Assembly: GCF_016937515.1 (NCBI RefSeq)
Contig: NZ_JAFHKM010000002.1
Location: 3,591,001 to 3,655,000 of the forward strand
Reading direction: 5' to 3'
Source of the DNA: Cohnella algarum
GTDB taxonomy: Bacteria > Bacillota > Bacilli > Paenibacillales > Paenibacillaceae
Length of the DNA stretch: 64,000 nt
The notes under the pieces are model-generated. The model saw nothing but the letters and a program-made list of their open reading frames with translations. It was not told the origin of the DNA and did no database searches. This document shows positions 15,801 through 24,774 of the stretch, piece by piece. The stretch's first letter is position 1. Each line of letters starts with the position of its first letter. Both the position numbers and the translations under genes were made by a program.

Positions 15801-18448
15801 CCTTGCCGGATACCCCGCGCGTGAAGGACATGACCTGGATTACGCCGCAGTCCGGTGAAAAAGCGGGCAAAACGATTTTGGCGATCATAACGCAATACGG
15901 CGAATATTTATACGCGGATTTAGAGGAAGGGACTTTGGATTACGTCCCGCTGGAAGTGGACCTCATGCCCGTCAATATTCAATCGCTGCAAACGGGGTTC
16001 GACGGCCGGCTTTATATGGGCGGCTACCAACGGGGGATGAGCGTTTACGATCCGTTTTCCGAAACGATCGTCGAAAACTTGCCTACGTTCGCCCAGCCCG
16101 AGGGCATCGGCTTCCTGAACGGGAAAGTCTATTACGGGACGTACGTGTCCGCCGTCATGTACGAGTACGATCCGACCCAAGAAACGGTCATGAACGAAAA
16201 TCCCGTGATGGTTTTCGATATCGAGCATCAGGACAGACCGTTCGCAATTACTTCCGGCGACGACCGGCTGTTCGTCGGCACCGTGCCCGACTACGGCTAT
16301 TTGGGCGGCTCCTTGGCCACGTATGACGATCGGACGAAGGAATGGAAACAGTTCGATCATGAAGACCTCGTGCCGAATCAAAGCATAATCGGATTGGCCT
16401 ACGAAGACGGTTATCTATACGGAAGCACGACGGTTTGGGGCGGATTGGGCATTGACCCGTCCGAAACGGAAGCGGTCATCTTTATATGGGATGCGGTTCA
16501 AGAAAAAGTCGTGAAAAAAATCAAATTGTCCGACCTGGGATTGACGATCGACGAAGCTCCGCGCATGATCGGTTCGCTTGAATTCGGACCGGACGGATTG
16601 CTGTGGGGGATTGCGGACGGCACGATTTTCGCCCTTGACGTAAGCGATCTTAACGAGATCCGAATCGCGAAGCAAAAAATGATCAATCCGAGCTTGTACA
16701 ACTCCAGCAAATGGATGCCCTATGAAATCCGGTTTGCGCCGGACGGCATGCTGTATACGACGCTATCGCGTAAATTGTATGCGATTGATCCGGAAACGCT
16801 GCAATATAAACTCGTTTACGACGGTTTCGTAAACAGCATGACGTTAGGTATCAACGGCACGATTTATTTCGCTCCCGAAGCGGGCACGAATTTGTCGAAG
16901 ATCGAAATTCCCGAAACGGATGCCACGTTATCCGACATACGGATCGACGGCACGCCGGTAGAGGCCTTTACGCCGGGCGTAACCTCCTATGTGCTGGACA
17001 GCGCGGAAAAAGGCAAGGTAACGGCAACCGCCGCGCAAGCCGGAGCGATCGTGGAAATCGACGATTCGGCCGAACATCAAACGGTCATTAGCGTTACGGG
17101 GACGGACGGAATCTCGAAGCTGCGATACGTCGTCAAATTCGAAGACGGCGCCGGGACCGATCCGGAGCCGGGTGAGGGCACGGACCCGGGCGAAGGAACC
17201 GACCCGGGCGAAGGAACCGACCCAGGCGAAGGCACGGATCCGGGTGAGGGTACGGATCCTGGCGAAGGAACGGACCCGGGCGAAGGAACGGATCCTGGCG
17301 AAGGCACGAATCCGGGGGCGGGGGCGAATCCGGTGCCCATTCCGTCCGGTCCGATCGAAACGCCGACGGAAAGCGCGCCTGAAAAACAGACGGTTTCCGA
17401 AACGGAACTGCGCGGCGATGCCGTCATCGAACTGGGCGCGAACGTTACCGTCGTCGAACTTCCAGGCAACGCCAGCGAAATCGTAAGCGGATCTTCGGTC
17501 GTGTTGAAAAACGATCGCTTTTCCGTGGAAATTCCGGTCAACGTCCTGTCCCAAGCCGGAGAGGGTCAACCGGTTCTCGTAACGGTTCAACCGGCGGACG
17601 CTGACGAAGCCGCGAGCATTTTGAACGCGGCCGCAAACGAAGCGAATGCGAATGTAACCTTCCAATCGGACGTGTATACCGTTCGTTTAACGCAATCGGA
17701 CGGAACGGCTATCCGACTAAGTAAAGAAGCGGGCTTGAACGTAAGCTTCCCGATCGAAGCGTCGGATCCGAATAAAACGAACGTCTTTAAGGTAAACGAG
17801 GACGGTTCGCTGCGGTTCGTGAAGAGCAAGGCGGAAAACGGCCGGATTGTTGCCTCCGTAACGGAGGAGGGCCGATATGTGGTTGCCGAAGTGGATAAAA
17901 CGTTCGCGGATGTCGCGGCGGGACATTGGGCTTCCGATGCCATCTCCAATCTGACGGCCAAATTCATCGCCACGGGCGTATCCGAAACGGAATTCGCGCC
18001 GGATCGCGAAGTGACGCGCGCCGAATTTACGGCCCTGTTGGCCCGTGCCCTTCATTTGTCGGCGGGAACGGCCCCCGGAGATCGAGCCTTCTCCGACGTA
18101 GATGAAAATGCCTGGTACGCCTCATTCGTCGCTGCGGCATTCGAAAACGGGATCGTGCAGGGCAATGGCGCCGACCGGTTCAATCCGAACGAAACGATCC
18201 GCCGGCAAGAGTTGGCTGCGCTGCTCATTCGAGCCTATGAATTCTCCGACGGTCAAGGATCCGACGGAGCGGCCGAACTTCCATTTGCGGATGCGAACGA
18301 GATTGGCGAATGGGCGAAAGAAAGCTTCGCCGAAGCGCAACGGTTAGGCCTGTTAAGCGGACGGGGGAACGGCTTGTTCGCCCCCCAAAGCCGCCTGACG
18401 CGCGCGGAAGCGATGCAAAGCATCGATAACTTGCTGAAGCTGCTGTAG
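12875..18448 (+). CDS. Giant secreted S-layer-homology protein with carbohydrate-binding-like domains and a beta-propeller
   Basis: The 1857-residue protein begins with a signal peptide (basic KLKGLKRW, hydrophobic core, ASA cleavage near residue 30). Four galactose-binding-like beta-sandwich repeats follow (about 35-185, 190-345, 360-530, 540-700), each ending in a TKAYFDDV or FLVDDLTV type strand. Residues about 710-1350 form repeated YEYD/G-KIYxGT/DGRLYMGG blades typical of a seven-bladed beta-propeller. A cadherin-like sandwich (about 1350-1425), an eight-fold GEGTDP linker and three SLH domains (about 1670-1857, with FADVAAGHWASDAI, FSDVDENAWYA, FADANEIGEWAKE) complete it. SLH domains anchor it to cell-wall pyruvylated polymer. 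No catalytic motif was identified. It lies upstream of a sugar transporter and may bind polysaccharide; this is inference. Confidence 0.9.
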   Translation: MKLKGLKRWTISTFCGLFIAGSIPISASAQSAAGEPIEIYRNSFDAPSAIPGWSATSGYATLANSLDEQNANPNAHLSIKGSGQPLSVQSDRFDAQESTEYRFAGKIKWENMTGDVRFSLRFYDRDGQLLAAENSAWTAPATSAGAWLDLDYTATSPAGAVSAEVAIDSEEATSGTFLVDDLTVTDAESKVVFSENFSLLMNVPGWTSTSDKMSVLTDSVDGNPALLLDDIYTVNGESASRLQLRSEKMQVTAGNSYSFSLRANSVAQTHSLNLRLYFYNEAGVSVGEILVGKTAADLLGKGWQELSSAVVTAPEGAVSALLSFESGHVSRTKAYFDDVVVYEHAPAGDNGEDNGSGNEPPIGTALINPGFELEAEADGSVPGWTVQPALASYGESAISRSIAKSGSASLYFYDKDSTSAGGYRIFSNPFAVKEGSKVSVGAQVYRVQQTHSVVLEINFYDGEGTIIQTINKLHPASATKANEWNPITNADQVAPAGTVSASVSIYSGYVSITEMYIDDVTVDVVEATAPDDSYPSDIQNGGFEAAPIEGGIANWTVDPAAAGGTAALNSAIAKEGGQSLYFEDASTEIGFRVMSDPIAAVPGDSVLVSSDVYVLSQTHNIVLEVNFFQQDGSSAGASATELFSGNTLGTEKWSTMRKTVEIPAGAAYITVSFYSGNPSLTKAYFDNVTISVMPKETPLAREYGAPVDLGAMVDVSLGQAGAIQTLENGDNEVYFVTNGKPGTFFVLDGDTGELKFSEVIPNTIATWAMTIGDDQNVYFSGTEDGELYRYDSVKREVEALGNNTTDNWTWDLAAIDGKIYGGTYNSLTHGKLYEYDVANRAFRNYGVVEPGQQYVRGIAVDDRYLYAAMGTTVRLYKVDRITGEKTEIPIPGYSGTTGTMGAVYVLNGKIFAAVSTQKMVVIDAATGAVDAEFSYNDMFSEPDPKNGNLVYYKYNTSLYSYDMEAKKTAPIELDASLPDTPRVKDMTWITPQSGEKAGKTILAIITQYGEYLYADLEEGTLDYVPLEVDLMPVNIQSLQTGFDGRLYMGGYQRGMSVYDPFSETIVENLPTFAQPEGIGFLNGKVYYGTYVSAVMYEYDPTQETVMNENPVMVFDIEHQDRPFAITSGDDRLFVGTVPDYGYLGGSLATYDDRTKEWKQFDHEDLVPNQSIIGLAYEDGYLYGSTTVWGGLGIDPSETEAVIFIWDAVQEKVVKKIKLSDLGLTIDEAPRMIGSLEFGPDGLLWGIADGTIFALDVSDLNEIRIAKQKMINPSLYNSSKWMPYEIRFAPDGMLYTTLSRKLYAIDPETLQYKLVYDGFVNSMTLGINGTIYFAPEAGTNLSKIEIPETDATLSDIRIDGTPVEAFTPGVTSYVLDSAEKGKVTATAAQAGAIVEIDDSAEHQTVISVTGTDGISKLRYVVKFEDGAGTDPEPGEGTDPGEGTDPGEGTDPGEGTDPGEGTDPGEGTDPGEGTDPGEGTNPGAGANPVPIPSGPIETPTESAPEKQTVSETELRGDAVIELGANVTVVELPGNASEIVSGSSVVLKNDRFSVEIPVNVLSQAGEGQPVLVTVQPADADEAASILNAAANEANANVTFQSDVYTVRLTQSDGTAIRLSKEAGLNVSFPIEASDPNKTNVFKVNEDGSLRFVKSKAENGRIVASVTEEGRYVVAEVDKTFADVAAGHWASDAISNLTAKFIATGVSETEFAPDREVTRAEFTALLARALHLSAGTAPGDRAFSDVDENAWYASFVAAAFENGIVQGNGADRFNPNETIRRQELAALLIRAYEFSDGQGSDGAAELPFADANEIGEWAKESFAEAQRLGLLSGRGNGLFAPQSRLTRAEAMQSIDNLLKLL
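17171..17314 (+). repeat. Eight 18-bp repeats encoding a GEGTDP linker
   Basis: Eight in-frame 18-bp units encode GEGTDP (the last GEGTNP), a flexible acidic linker between the ligand-binding part and the anchoring part. Synonymous differences between units show that they are not freshly duplicated. Confidence 0.95.
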
Positions 18449-18453
18449 GTTCA

Positions 18454-18521
18454 AATGAAAACCCGGAGCCGGCAGACCGACCTAATCCCGGATTAGCGTC
18501 GAGTTCGCCGGCTCTTTCATT
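18454..18521. terminator. Terminator after the SLH protein gene
   Basis: GAGCCGGC (18466-18473) pairs with GCCGGCTC (18507-18514), extended outward by AAATGAAA and TTTCATTT, with a small inner hairpin between. The outer T-rich arm follows the stem as expected for an intrinsic terminator. Confidence 0.65.
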
Positions 18522-18930
18522 TGCATCGGCCGAAGATAGTTGTTAATGTATGTTACATTACCGGTGAATTGTATCCGCTTTTATTTTTTGCCGAAAAAAA
18601 GAGAAGGATCATTCGCCTTGCCAGGAGAAACAAGAAAAAAGTGCCATTTTTAATCGTGGGTTCATCTTCCTTTTACAATCGCGAGCACAGAAAGACAAGC
18701 GGATTTTGATCGGAAAAAACCCGCGAAAAATTATTAATTTCCTCCGTTTTATCATTTTCTACACCGGAAAAACCCTTGATTTTAAAGGGAAATCGGGTGT
18801 TGGGCGATTTTCGGGGTTAAAATTACGAGAGTCAAAGATAACCCTAAATTTACAATCAAATGGACCGTTCATAGAATAAATGTCATGCAGGTCGACGACC
18901 TGGCAACCAAAAATCAGGGGAGGTAAAAAG
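18522..18930. other. A+T-rich upstream region of the sugar transporter operon
   Basis: No gene is supported in these 400 bases. The stretch is notably A+T-rich compared with surrounding genes and ends in the strong ribosome site AGGGGAGG (18916-18923) of the lipoprotein gene. A convincing promoter pair was not found. GGTCGACGACC near 18892-18902 is a short palindrome that might be an operator. Confidence 0.4.
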
Positions 18931-20561
18931 ATGTCAAAGAAGTTGACAAGAAAATCGATGGTCATGCTGTTGGTGCTTGCGATGGCGATGACGTTATTGG
19001 CTGCGTGCAGCGGCAATAACGGCGGAAATTCGAATGCGGGCGGTACGAACGGAGGAGGCGGCAGCGCGGGCAGCGCGGCTCCGACGGAAAGCGCTTCAGC
19101 GGATTACGGCGACACCGGAGGCCTGACGCTGCCGCTTGTAGACGAGCCGACGGAAATCACGTGGATGCTGGTCGGCGAATACGAGGTTAACAACTCGTTG
19201 GTCGCCCAGGAAATCGAAAAGCGGACCGGCATTAAAGTCAATTTTCAAACCGTTTCGAGTTCCCAATACCTGGATAAGCTAAGCGTTACCCTGGGGTCGG
19301 GAGATTTGCCGGATATTTTCCACGGCTTGAAAATTCCCGAATTGAACGATATCGGCCAAGAAGGAGCGGTCGTTGCCATTAACGATTATGCCGACATGCT
19401 TCCCAACTTCAAAAAATTATATCTTGAAGAAAATCCTTGGGTTGTCGATTCGTACGGCGACCAAAACGGCAAGCTTTACTCCTGGCCGATCTACAAAATG
19501 AACCGCGACGTCAACCACGGTTTCATGTATCGCGCCGACGTTTTTGAGGCGAACGGAATCGAGCCTTGGACGGATACCGATTCGTTCTATCAAGCGCTGA
19601 AGAAATTGAAGGAAATCTATCCTTCCTCTTACCCGTACGCTTCGAAAACGGGGGTATCCATCTTCAAAGACTGGGCTTACGGCTGGGGAGTCGGGTCCAC
19701 GGAATATCCGGTTTACTACGACGAAGCGGACGGACAATGGAAATTCGCTTCGATCCAGGCCGCTCACAAGGACGAGCTTGATTTCATGAAAAAGCTGTAC
19801 TCCGAAGGCCTGATGGATCCCGAGTTTTTGACGTCGACTACGGATGCCTGGACGTCGAAAATGACGACGGATCAATCTTTCGTCACTTGGGACTGGATCG
19901 GCCGCCTGGATCTGTTCTACAACCAGGTAAAAGACGCCAACCCCGAATACGACTTGCGTTATGCCAATCCGATCGGACCTACCGGCAACATTCGTTCCCT
20001 TCCGGAAATCGACGCGAGCTGGGGCATCGCGGTCGCGAACAACAAAAATGCCGAAGCGGCCCTTAAGCTGCTCGATTATTTGACCAGCCCGTCCGGTTCC
20101 GAGCTGATGACGATCGGCGTCGAAGGCGTGAACTTCGAGTGGGACGAGAACGGCAAGCCGGTTTATCCGGAGCTCGCCGACGTGGAAACGATCGATATTA
20201 CGGTGTTGAACGAGAAATACGGCATGTGGCTGGAGGGGCTTACGTTCGTCCCGACCACCGTTCCGTCTACTATAACTACACGGAAAGAGAACAGGAAGCT
20301 CAAGATATGATGAACGAGAAAGGTTCTTTCGAACCGCTGGATCCCGTTCTTAACTTCACGAACGACGAAACGTCGCGAATCGCCGATTTGAAGACGAAAA
20401 TTCAAACGGCTTCGGAAGAATTCAACACGAAATACGTACTGGATGCCAAATACGGTCAGGAGCAATGGGACGCATGGGTTGCCCAAGCGGATTCGCTCGG
20501 CGTCACCGAATTGTTGGAAATTTACAACGCCGCCCAAGCGCGTTACGATTCCGCGCAATAA
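18931..20561 (+). pseudogene. Extracellular sugar-binding lipoprotein (LplA-like), split by a one-base deletion
   Basis: The protein starts with a lipoprotein signal peptide and lipobox LLAAC (Cys26), then a Gly/Ser/Asn-rich tether and a family-1 solute-binding fold, the type that feeds LplB/LplC permeases in Paenibacillus. The frame breaks at the C run 20250-20252. Adding one C turns FVPTTVPST into FVPDHRSVYYNYT and joins it to the downstream frame, which ends at the stop 20559-20561 with TKIQTASEEFNTKYV, a typical C-terminal helix. The joined length is about 543 residues. The homopolymer location suggests a sequencing error. It is followed by a hairpin and the two permease genes. Confidence 0.88.
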
Positions 20562-20580
20562 CTCATTCCGACCTGACTGC

Positions 20581-20612
20581 AGAGTGGCACTAGATTCGTC
20601 TAGTGCCACTCT
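20581..20612 (+). promoter_or_regulatory. UUCG-capped hairpin between binding-protein and permease genes
   Basis: AGAGTGGCACTAGA and TCTAGTGCCACTCT form a perfect 14-bp stem closed by a TTCG tetraloop. There is no T tract after it, so it is more likely an mRNA-stabilising or processing element that keeps binding-protein message more abundant than permease message. The permease ribosome site AAGGAGG follows 6 nt later. Confidence 0.75.
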
Positions 20613-20633
20613 CTTACCAAGGAGGTTAAGATC

Positions 20634-21554
20634 GTGCAAGGTTCCGGCATCGCCAGGCTTGGCAAAAAGATCGTTCGCGACCGGCAATTGTTAATCATTT
20701 TTCTCCCTTGCGTCGTGTTTTACTTGTTGTTCCGTTACGGGCCGCTATACGGTTTGATCATTGCCTTCAAAGACTACAGCGTCTTTAGAGGAGTGATGGA
20801 CAGCCCGTGGGTGGGCTTTGAGCATTTTCAAAACTTTTTCAATTCCCCGGACTTTTGGATGTTATTCCGCAATACGTTTTTGCTCGGTTTTCTGACGTTG
20901 GTCTTTTCGTTTCCGTTCCCGATTTTGCTCGCCATGCTGCTGAATGAAGTACGGGTGTCCTGGTTCAAAAAAGGGGTGCAAACGGCAAGCTATTTGCCGA
21001 CGTTTTTATCGGTCGTCATTATTTCCAGCATGATTATCGACTTCCTGTCTCCGACGAACGGGATCGTGAATAAAATCATCGGATGGTTCGGATTCGAAAG
21101 CAAGTATTTCCTGATCGATCCGGATTGGTTCCGGCCGATCTACATCCTGTCGGAAATTTGGACGAACGCGGGCTATGAGTCCATCGTCTATTTGGCGGCG
21201 ATTGCCGGGATCAGCCCGACGCTGTACGAGGCGGCTCGCGTGGACGGCGCAGGCCGTTTCCGGATGATGTTCAACGTGACTTTGCCTAGCATTTTACCAA
21301 CGATTTTAGTTATGTTTATTTTAAAGACAGGCCAAATGATTACGATCGGCTACGAAAAAGTATTGATTTTGTATAATACGATGACCTATGAAGTGGCCGA
21401 CGTCTTTTCGACATACGTTTACCGCAAAGGCTTGCTGGATAACGATTACAGCTACGGCGCCGCCGTCGGCTTATTCGAGGCGTTCGTAGCGATGGCCCTC
21501 TTGTTGATTTCGAACCGGATAAGCAAACGCATGGGGGGCAGCGGATTATGGTAA
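20634..21554 (+). CDS. Sugar ABC transporter permease (LplB-like)
   Basis: The 306-residue membrane protein has six predicted hydrophobic segments starting with LLIIFLPCVVFYLLF and the ABC permease EAA loop EAARVDGAGRFRMMFNVTLP (residues about 197-216). The sequence of the first periplasmic part (RYGPLYGLIIAFKDYSVFRG) is typical of the LplB subfamily, which imports oligosaccharides in Paenibacillaceae. The GTG start at 20634 has AAGGAGG 8 nt upstream. It overlaps the second permease gene by 7 nt. No ATPase gene is in this cluster; a shared MsmK/UgpC-type ATPase, such as the one at 61776, could serve. Confidence 0.92.
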   Translation: MQGSGIARLGKKIVRDRQLLIIFLPCVVFYLLFRYGPLYGLIIAFKDYSVFRGVMDSPWVGFEHFQNFFNSPDFWMLFRNTFLLGFLTLVFSFPFPILLAMLLNEVRVSWFKKGVQTASYLPTFLSVVIISSMIIDFLSPTNGIVNKIIGWFGFESKYFLIDPDWFRPIYILSEIWTNAGYESIVYLAAIAGISPTLYEAARVDGAGRFRMMFNVTLPSILPTILVMFILKTGQMITIGYEKVLILYNTMTYEVADVFSTYVYRKGLLDNDYSYGAAVGLFEAFVAMALLLISNRISKRMGGSGLW

Positions 21555-22411
21555 AAAGGAATCGTTTACATTGGTTTGATGTCGCAAATACCATCGTTCT
21601 TCTGCTTGTAGCCTGTTCTACGTTGTTTCCCATCGTCTATATTTTGGCCGTATCGTTGAGCGATACCGCAAGCGTAACGCAAGGCAAAGTCTTCTTGTGG
21701 CCGAAAGGGCTGAATTTCGAAGCTTACGCTCAAGTGTTGAACGATATCAAAATTCCCCGGGCCTATTTGAATACGATTATGTATACCGCGCTGGGGACGT
21801 TCATTAACGTGCTGTTGACGGCGATGGCCGCTTATCCGCTGGCCCAACGCGAATTTATCGGCCGCAAGCAGTGGACGTTTTTTATCGTCGTCACCATGTT
21901 TTTGAACCCCGGAATCATTCCGAACTACCTGATCGTCAAGGAATTGGGCATGATCGATACCGTATGGGCGCTGGTCATTCCGAATGCCATTTGGACCTTC
22001 CAGTTGATCATTATGAAAAGCTTCTTTGAAGGCATGTCTTCCCAGGTCCGCGAAGCGGCGAAAGTGGACGGCGCCTCGGAATATCGCATTTTGTTCAGCA
22101 TGATGATTCCGCTGTCCAAGCCGGCTCTCGCTTCGATCGCGTTGTTCTACTTTATCGGCCACTGGAACAGCTATTTCTTGCCGATGATTTATTTGAATAC
22201 GGACTCCTTGTATCCGCTGCAGGTCGTTCTGAGAGATATGCTGGTCTTCAGCGAAGACAGCGGCTCGGCGCTGGTCGAAGCCGCGGCGTTGGCGCCGCAG
22301 GCGAAGAAAAACGCGACGATCGTCCTGACGATGATCCCGGTTTTGATCGTTTATCCGTTCGCCCAGAAATATTTTGCCAAAGGGGTCATGCTGGGATCCG
22401 AGAAAGGCTGA
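21548..22411 (+). CDS. Sugar ABC transporter permease (LplC-like)
   Basis: The 287-residue protein has an N-terminal transmembrane helix (FDVANTIVLLLVACSTLFPIVY region), six segments in total and the EAA loop EAAKVDGASEYRILFSMMIP. The ending YFAKGVMLGSEKG is characteristic of LplC-type carbohydrate permeases. It overlaps the preceding permease gene by 7 nt, so the pair is translationally coupled. Together they form the membrane channel for the lipoprotein encoded upstream. Confidence 0.93.
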   Translation: MVKRNRLHWFDVANTIVLLLVACSTLFPIVYILAVSLSDTASVTQGKVFLWPKGLNFEAYAQVLNDIKIPRAYLNTIMYTALGTFINVLLTAMAAYPLAQREFIGRKQWTFFIVVTMFLNPGIIPNYLIVKELGMIDTVWALVIPNAIWTFQLIIMKSFFEGMSSQVREAAKVDGASEYRILFSMMIPLSKPALASIALFYFIGHWNSYFLPMIYLNTDSLYPLQVVLRDMLVFSEDSGSALVEAAALAPQAKKNATIVLTMIPVLIVYPFAQKYFAKGVMLGSEKG

Positions 22412-22482
22412 ATGAAGTTGCATAGCCGATTGACCTAACGTACGGTGAAGATGAATGAAATGCGACAAAGGAATGGTTGTAC

Positions 22483-24774
22483 ATGAAACGATTTATAACG
22501 AGCCTTGGCGTTACTCAAATCTTTTTGGCGTTGCTATTGGTTATTTTCATTATGGCGCTGTCAACCTATTCCGTCTATCGTTCATCGATCACCAGTATTT
22601 ATGAAAAAGTCAAAGAAAACGGCCAATTGGCGACGCAATCCACCATTCAATATTTCGACAATACCTTTCAAACGATCAATAACCTGATCACTTCGATCGA
22701 GCAAATGCCGCCTTATGACTATCCCGTCAACGAATATGGCATGCTGGACCCGATTCAAGCGGGCAAACTCGTCGAAAATTTAAAGTATTTAAACATGACG
22801 ACGGAGTATGTCGACGAAATTATCGTTTTTTATGACGAGGGCGACATTGCCATTACGACGGAAGGAACGACGAAGTTCGATCTCCTCTTTAGCGACAAAT
22901 ATATCAACCCGAACTATTCGCTCGCCTATTGGAAAAACTTCGTGAATTCCGAGCATTCGCTGACGGTATTTCCGGCAACGGAATATCAGGTCGTCAATAC
23001 CGATTTTCGGACTTACCGCACGGAAGAAATCATGTTTATCGCCAGCTCGAATCGCTTTAACGCCGCAAACAAAAACATCATCATCGCGGTCGATGTGAAA
23101 AAGCTCATGGCGCAATACGGGCAATCGACGTTCATTCCCGGCTCCTCTCTAAAGGTGCTGGACCAGAATCACAACGCGATTTTCAGCACGGACCGCAATT
23201 TGGAAATCGTCGAACTGTTAAACGATTTGTATTTCGAGGGGAACGGAGCGGCGAATTCCGCGCCCGACGGCGAAGTCTCCGTGAAGAAGGAAAATTTCGA
23301 GTATACGATTTACACCTCGGCCTACAACGATTTCGTTTATATCAGCAAGGTGCCGTACGAATTTCAAAACTTGAAATCGGTAGCGCTGGGGAACCGGTCC
23401 ATTCTGTTGATCGGCATTTTGAGCGCGGTATTGCTTGCCGTTTTATTAAGCATTTACTTGTTTAAACCGGTGAAGGGCATCATGAAAATGCTCGGAGGGG
23501 AAAATAGCAAAGGAAACGATTTTAGCAAAATCAAAAGCGCGATTTCCAGGTTGCAAACGGAAAACAAGGAGTATCAAGAGCAGTTGAACTATATGGGAGT
23601 GGAACTGAGAAGAAATACGTTTTTGCGCATTTTGGACGATTATTCGTTTTCCGCGGAATACGATCGCCAATTGCAAACGTATTACTCCCAATTTTTTCAA
23701 AGCAGCTATTTTATGATGGCGTTGCTGCAAGTGCGGGAGAAGGGGACGCCCAAGGGCTACTCGCTGCCGGCGGAGGCCATTTCGGAAAAATTGCAAAAAA
23801 GCTTGGCCAAGGCCCGGATCGACGCCGAGGTGTTTCATTATTCGAACGAGCAATTTATCGTCCTTATTTTTCTCCGGCAAGCCAATTCTCGCGAAACGTA
23901 TCTGAAACGAATGAACCAGGTTTTGAACGAGGCCGAGAAAGAAGAATTGATCGGCTTGAAAATATGGGCATGCCTCAGCAAAACGTACAGAACGAATATG
24001 GAAAATTGTCGGACGGCTTATAAAGAAGTAGAAAATGCTAATAAATACCGCAACGTGCAAGAAACGTCCAAAGTGATGGATGCCGAAAAAATCGATTTTG
24101 TTTGGAATATCTATTTCCCTTACGAAAATATGGAAAAGTTATCGAACTATATTTTGAACGGGAAGGCAGACGAAGGCATCCAGATCGTCAGGGAAACGTT
24201 AAAAGAAAACTTGAACCGGAATATTCACGATCACCAAATCAAGTACGTGGCGAAATCGATCTTTTTTTATTTGTTCCGGAACATGGGCAGCTTCTCGCAA
24301 TCGTTAAAAGAGCTTTACGAAATCGAAAACCGATTTTTGCAAACGATCGAGGACATCGACGATTACGGCGAGATCGAGCGCGCCCTCATCGAGGTCATCG
24401 AAAAGCTGGCGAAATTCGGAACGCCGAATGCCAAGGCGAAATTGAATCCCGCTTTCATTACGCAATACATCGAACTTCACTACATGGAAAACTTGTACTT
24501 GGATCATATCGCCGAAGTGCTGGAAACGACGCCTAAATATTTTTCGAATTACTTCAAGAAAACGTTCGGCATCAATTACATCGAGTATTTAAACAAGGTG
24601 CGGCTGATGCACGCGCGCGAATTTTTGAAAGATACCCATCTATCCATCGGCGAAATCGGCGAAAAAACCGGTTACCTGAATTCGTCCACGTTTACCACCA
24701 CGTTCAAAAAATATTACGGAATTTCGCCAAGCGAATATCGAAAGCAAGTTTCCGTCAAAGGAGAAGAAGAATGA
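22483..24774 (+). CDS. Membrane-bound AraC family transcriptional regulator
   Basis: The 763-residue protein has a transmembrane helix at about residues 12-33, an extracytoplasmic sensor region to about 300, a second helix (SILLIGILSAVLLAVLLSIY), a cytoplasmic linker, and a C-terminal AraC-type double helix-turn-helix (about 660-760; LDHIAEVLETTPKYFSNYFKKTFG and IGEIGEKTGYLNSSTF). Such regulators combine sensor and DNA-binding parts and usually control the adjacent sugar transporter. The ATG at 22483 follows AAAGGA by 9 nt; a TTG two codons earlier is an alternative. The stop overlaps the next start (ATGA), so it is transcribed with the dehydrogenase. Confidence 0.9.
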   Translation: MKRFITSLGVTQIFLALLLVIFIMALSTYSVYRSSITSIYEKVKENGQLATQSTIQYFDNTFQTINNLITSIEQMPPYDYPVNEYGMLDPIQAGKLVENLKYLNMTTEYVDEIIVFYDEGDIAITTEGTTKFDLLFSDKYINPNYSLAYWKNFVNSEHSLTVFPATEYQVVNTDFRTYRTEEIMFIASSNRFNAANKNIIIAVDVKKLMAQYGQSTFIPGSSLKVLDQNHNAIFSTDRNLEIVELLNDLYFEGNGAANSAPDGEVSVKKENFEYTIYTSAYNDFVYISKVPYEFQNLKSVALGNRSILLIGILSAVLLAVLLSIYLFKPVKGIMKMLGGENSKGNDFSKIKSAISRLQTENKEYQEQLNYMGVELRRNTFLRILDDYSFSAEYDRQLQTYYSQFFQSSYFMMALLQVREKGTPKGYSLPAEAISEKLQKSLAKARIDAEVFHYSNEQFIVLIFLRQANSRETYLKRMNQVLNEAEKEELIGLKIWACLSKTYRTNMENCRTAYKEVENANKYRNVQETSKVMDAEKIDFVWNIYFPYENMEKLSNYILNGKADEGIQIVRETLKENLNRNIHDHQIKYVAKSIFFYLFRNMGSFSQSLKELYEIENRFLQTIEDIDDYGEIERALIEVIEKLAKFGTPNAKAKLNPAFITQYIELHYMENLYLDHIAEVLETTPKYFSNYFKKTFGINYIEYLNKVRLMHAREFLKDTHLSIGEIGEKTGYLNSSTFTTTFKKYYGISPSEYRKQVSVKGEEE

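Noticed and set aside
14699..15895. 398-codon minus-strand frame across the SLH gene
   Set aside because: Antisense of a long protein with clear domains; no ribosome site or motif.
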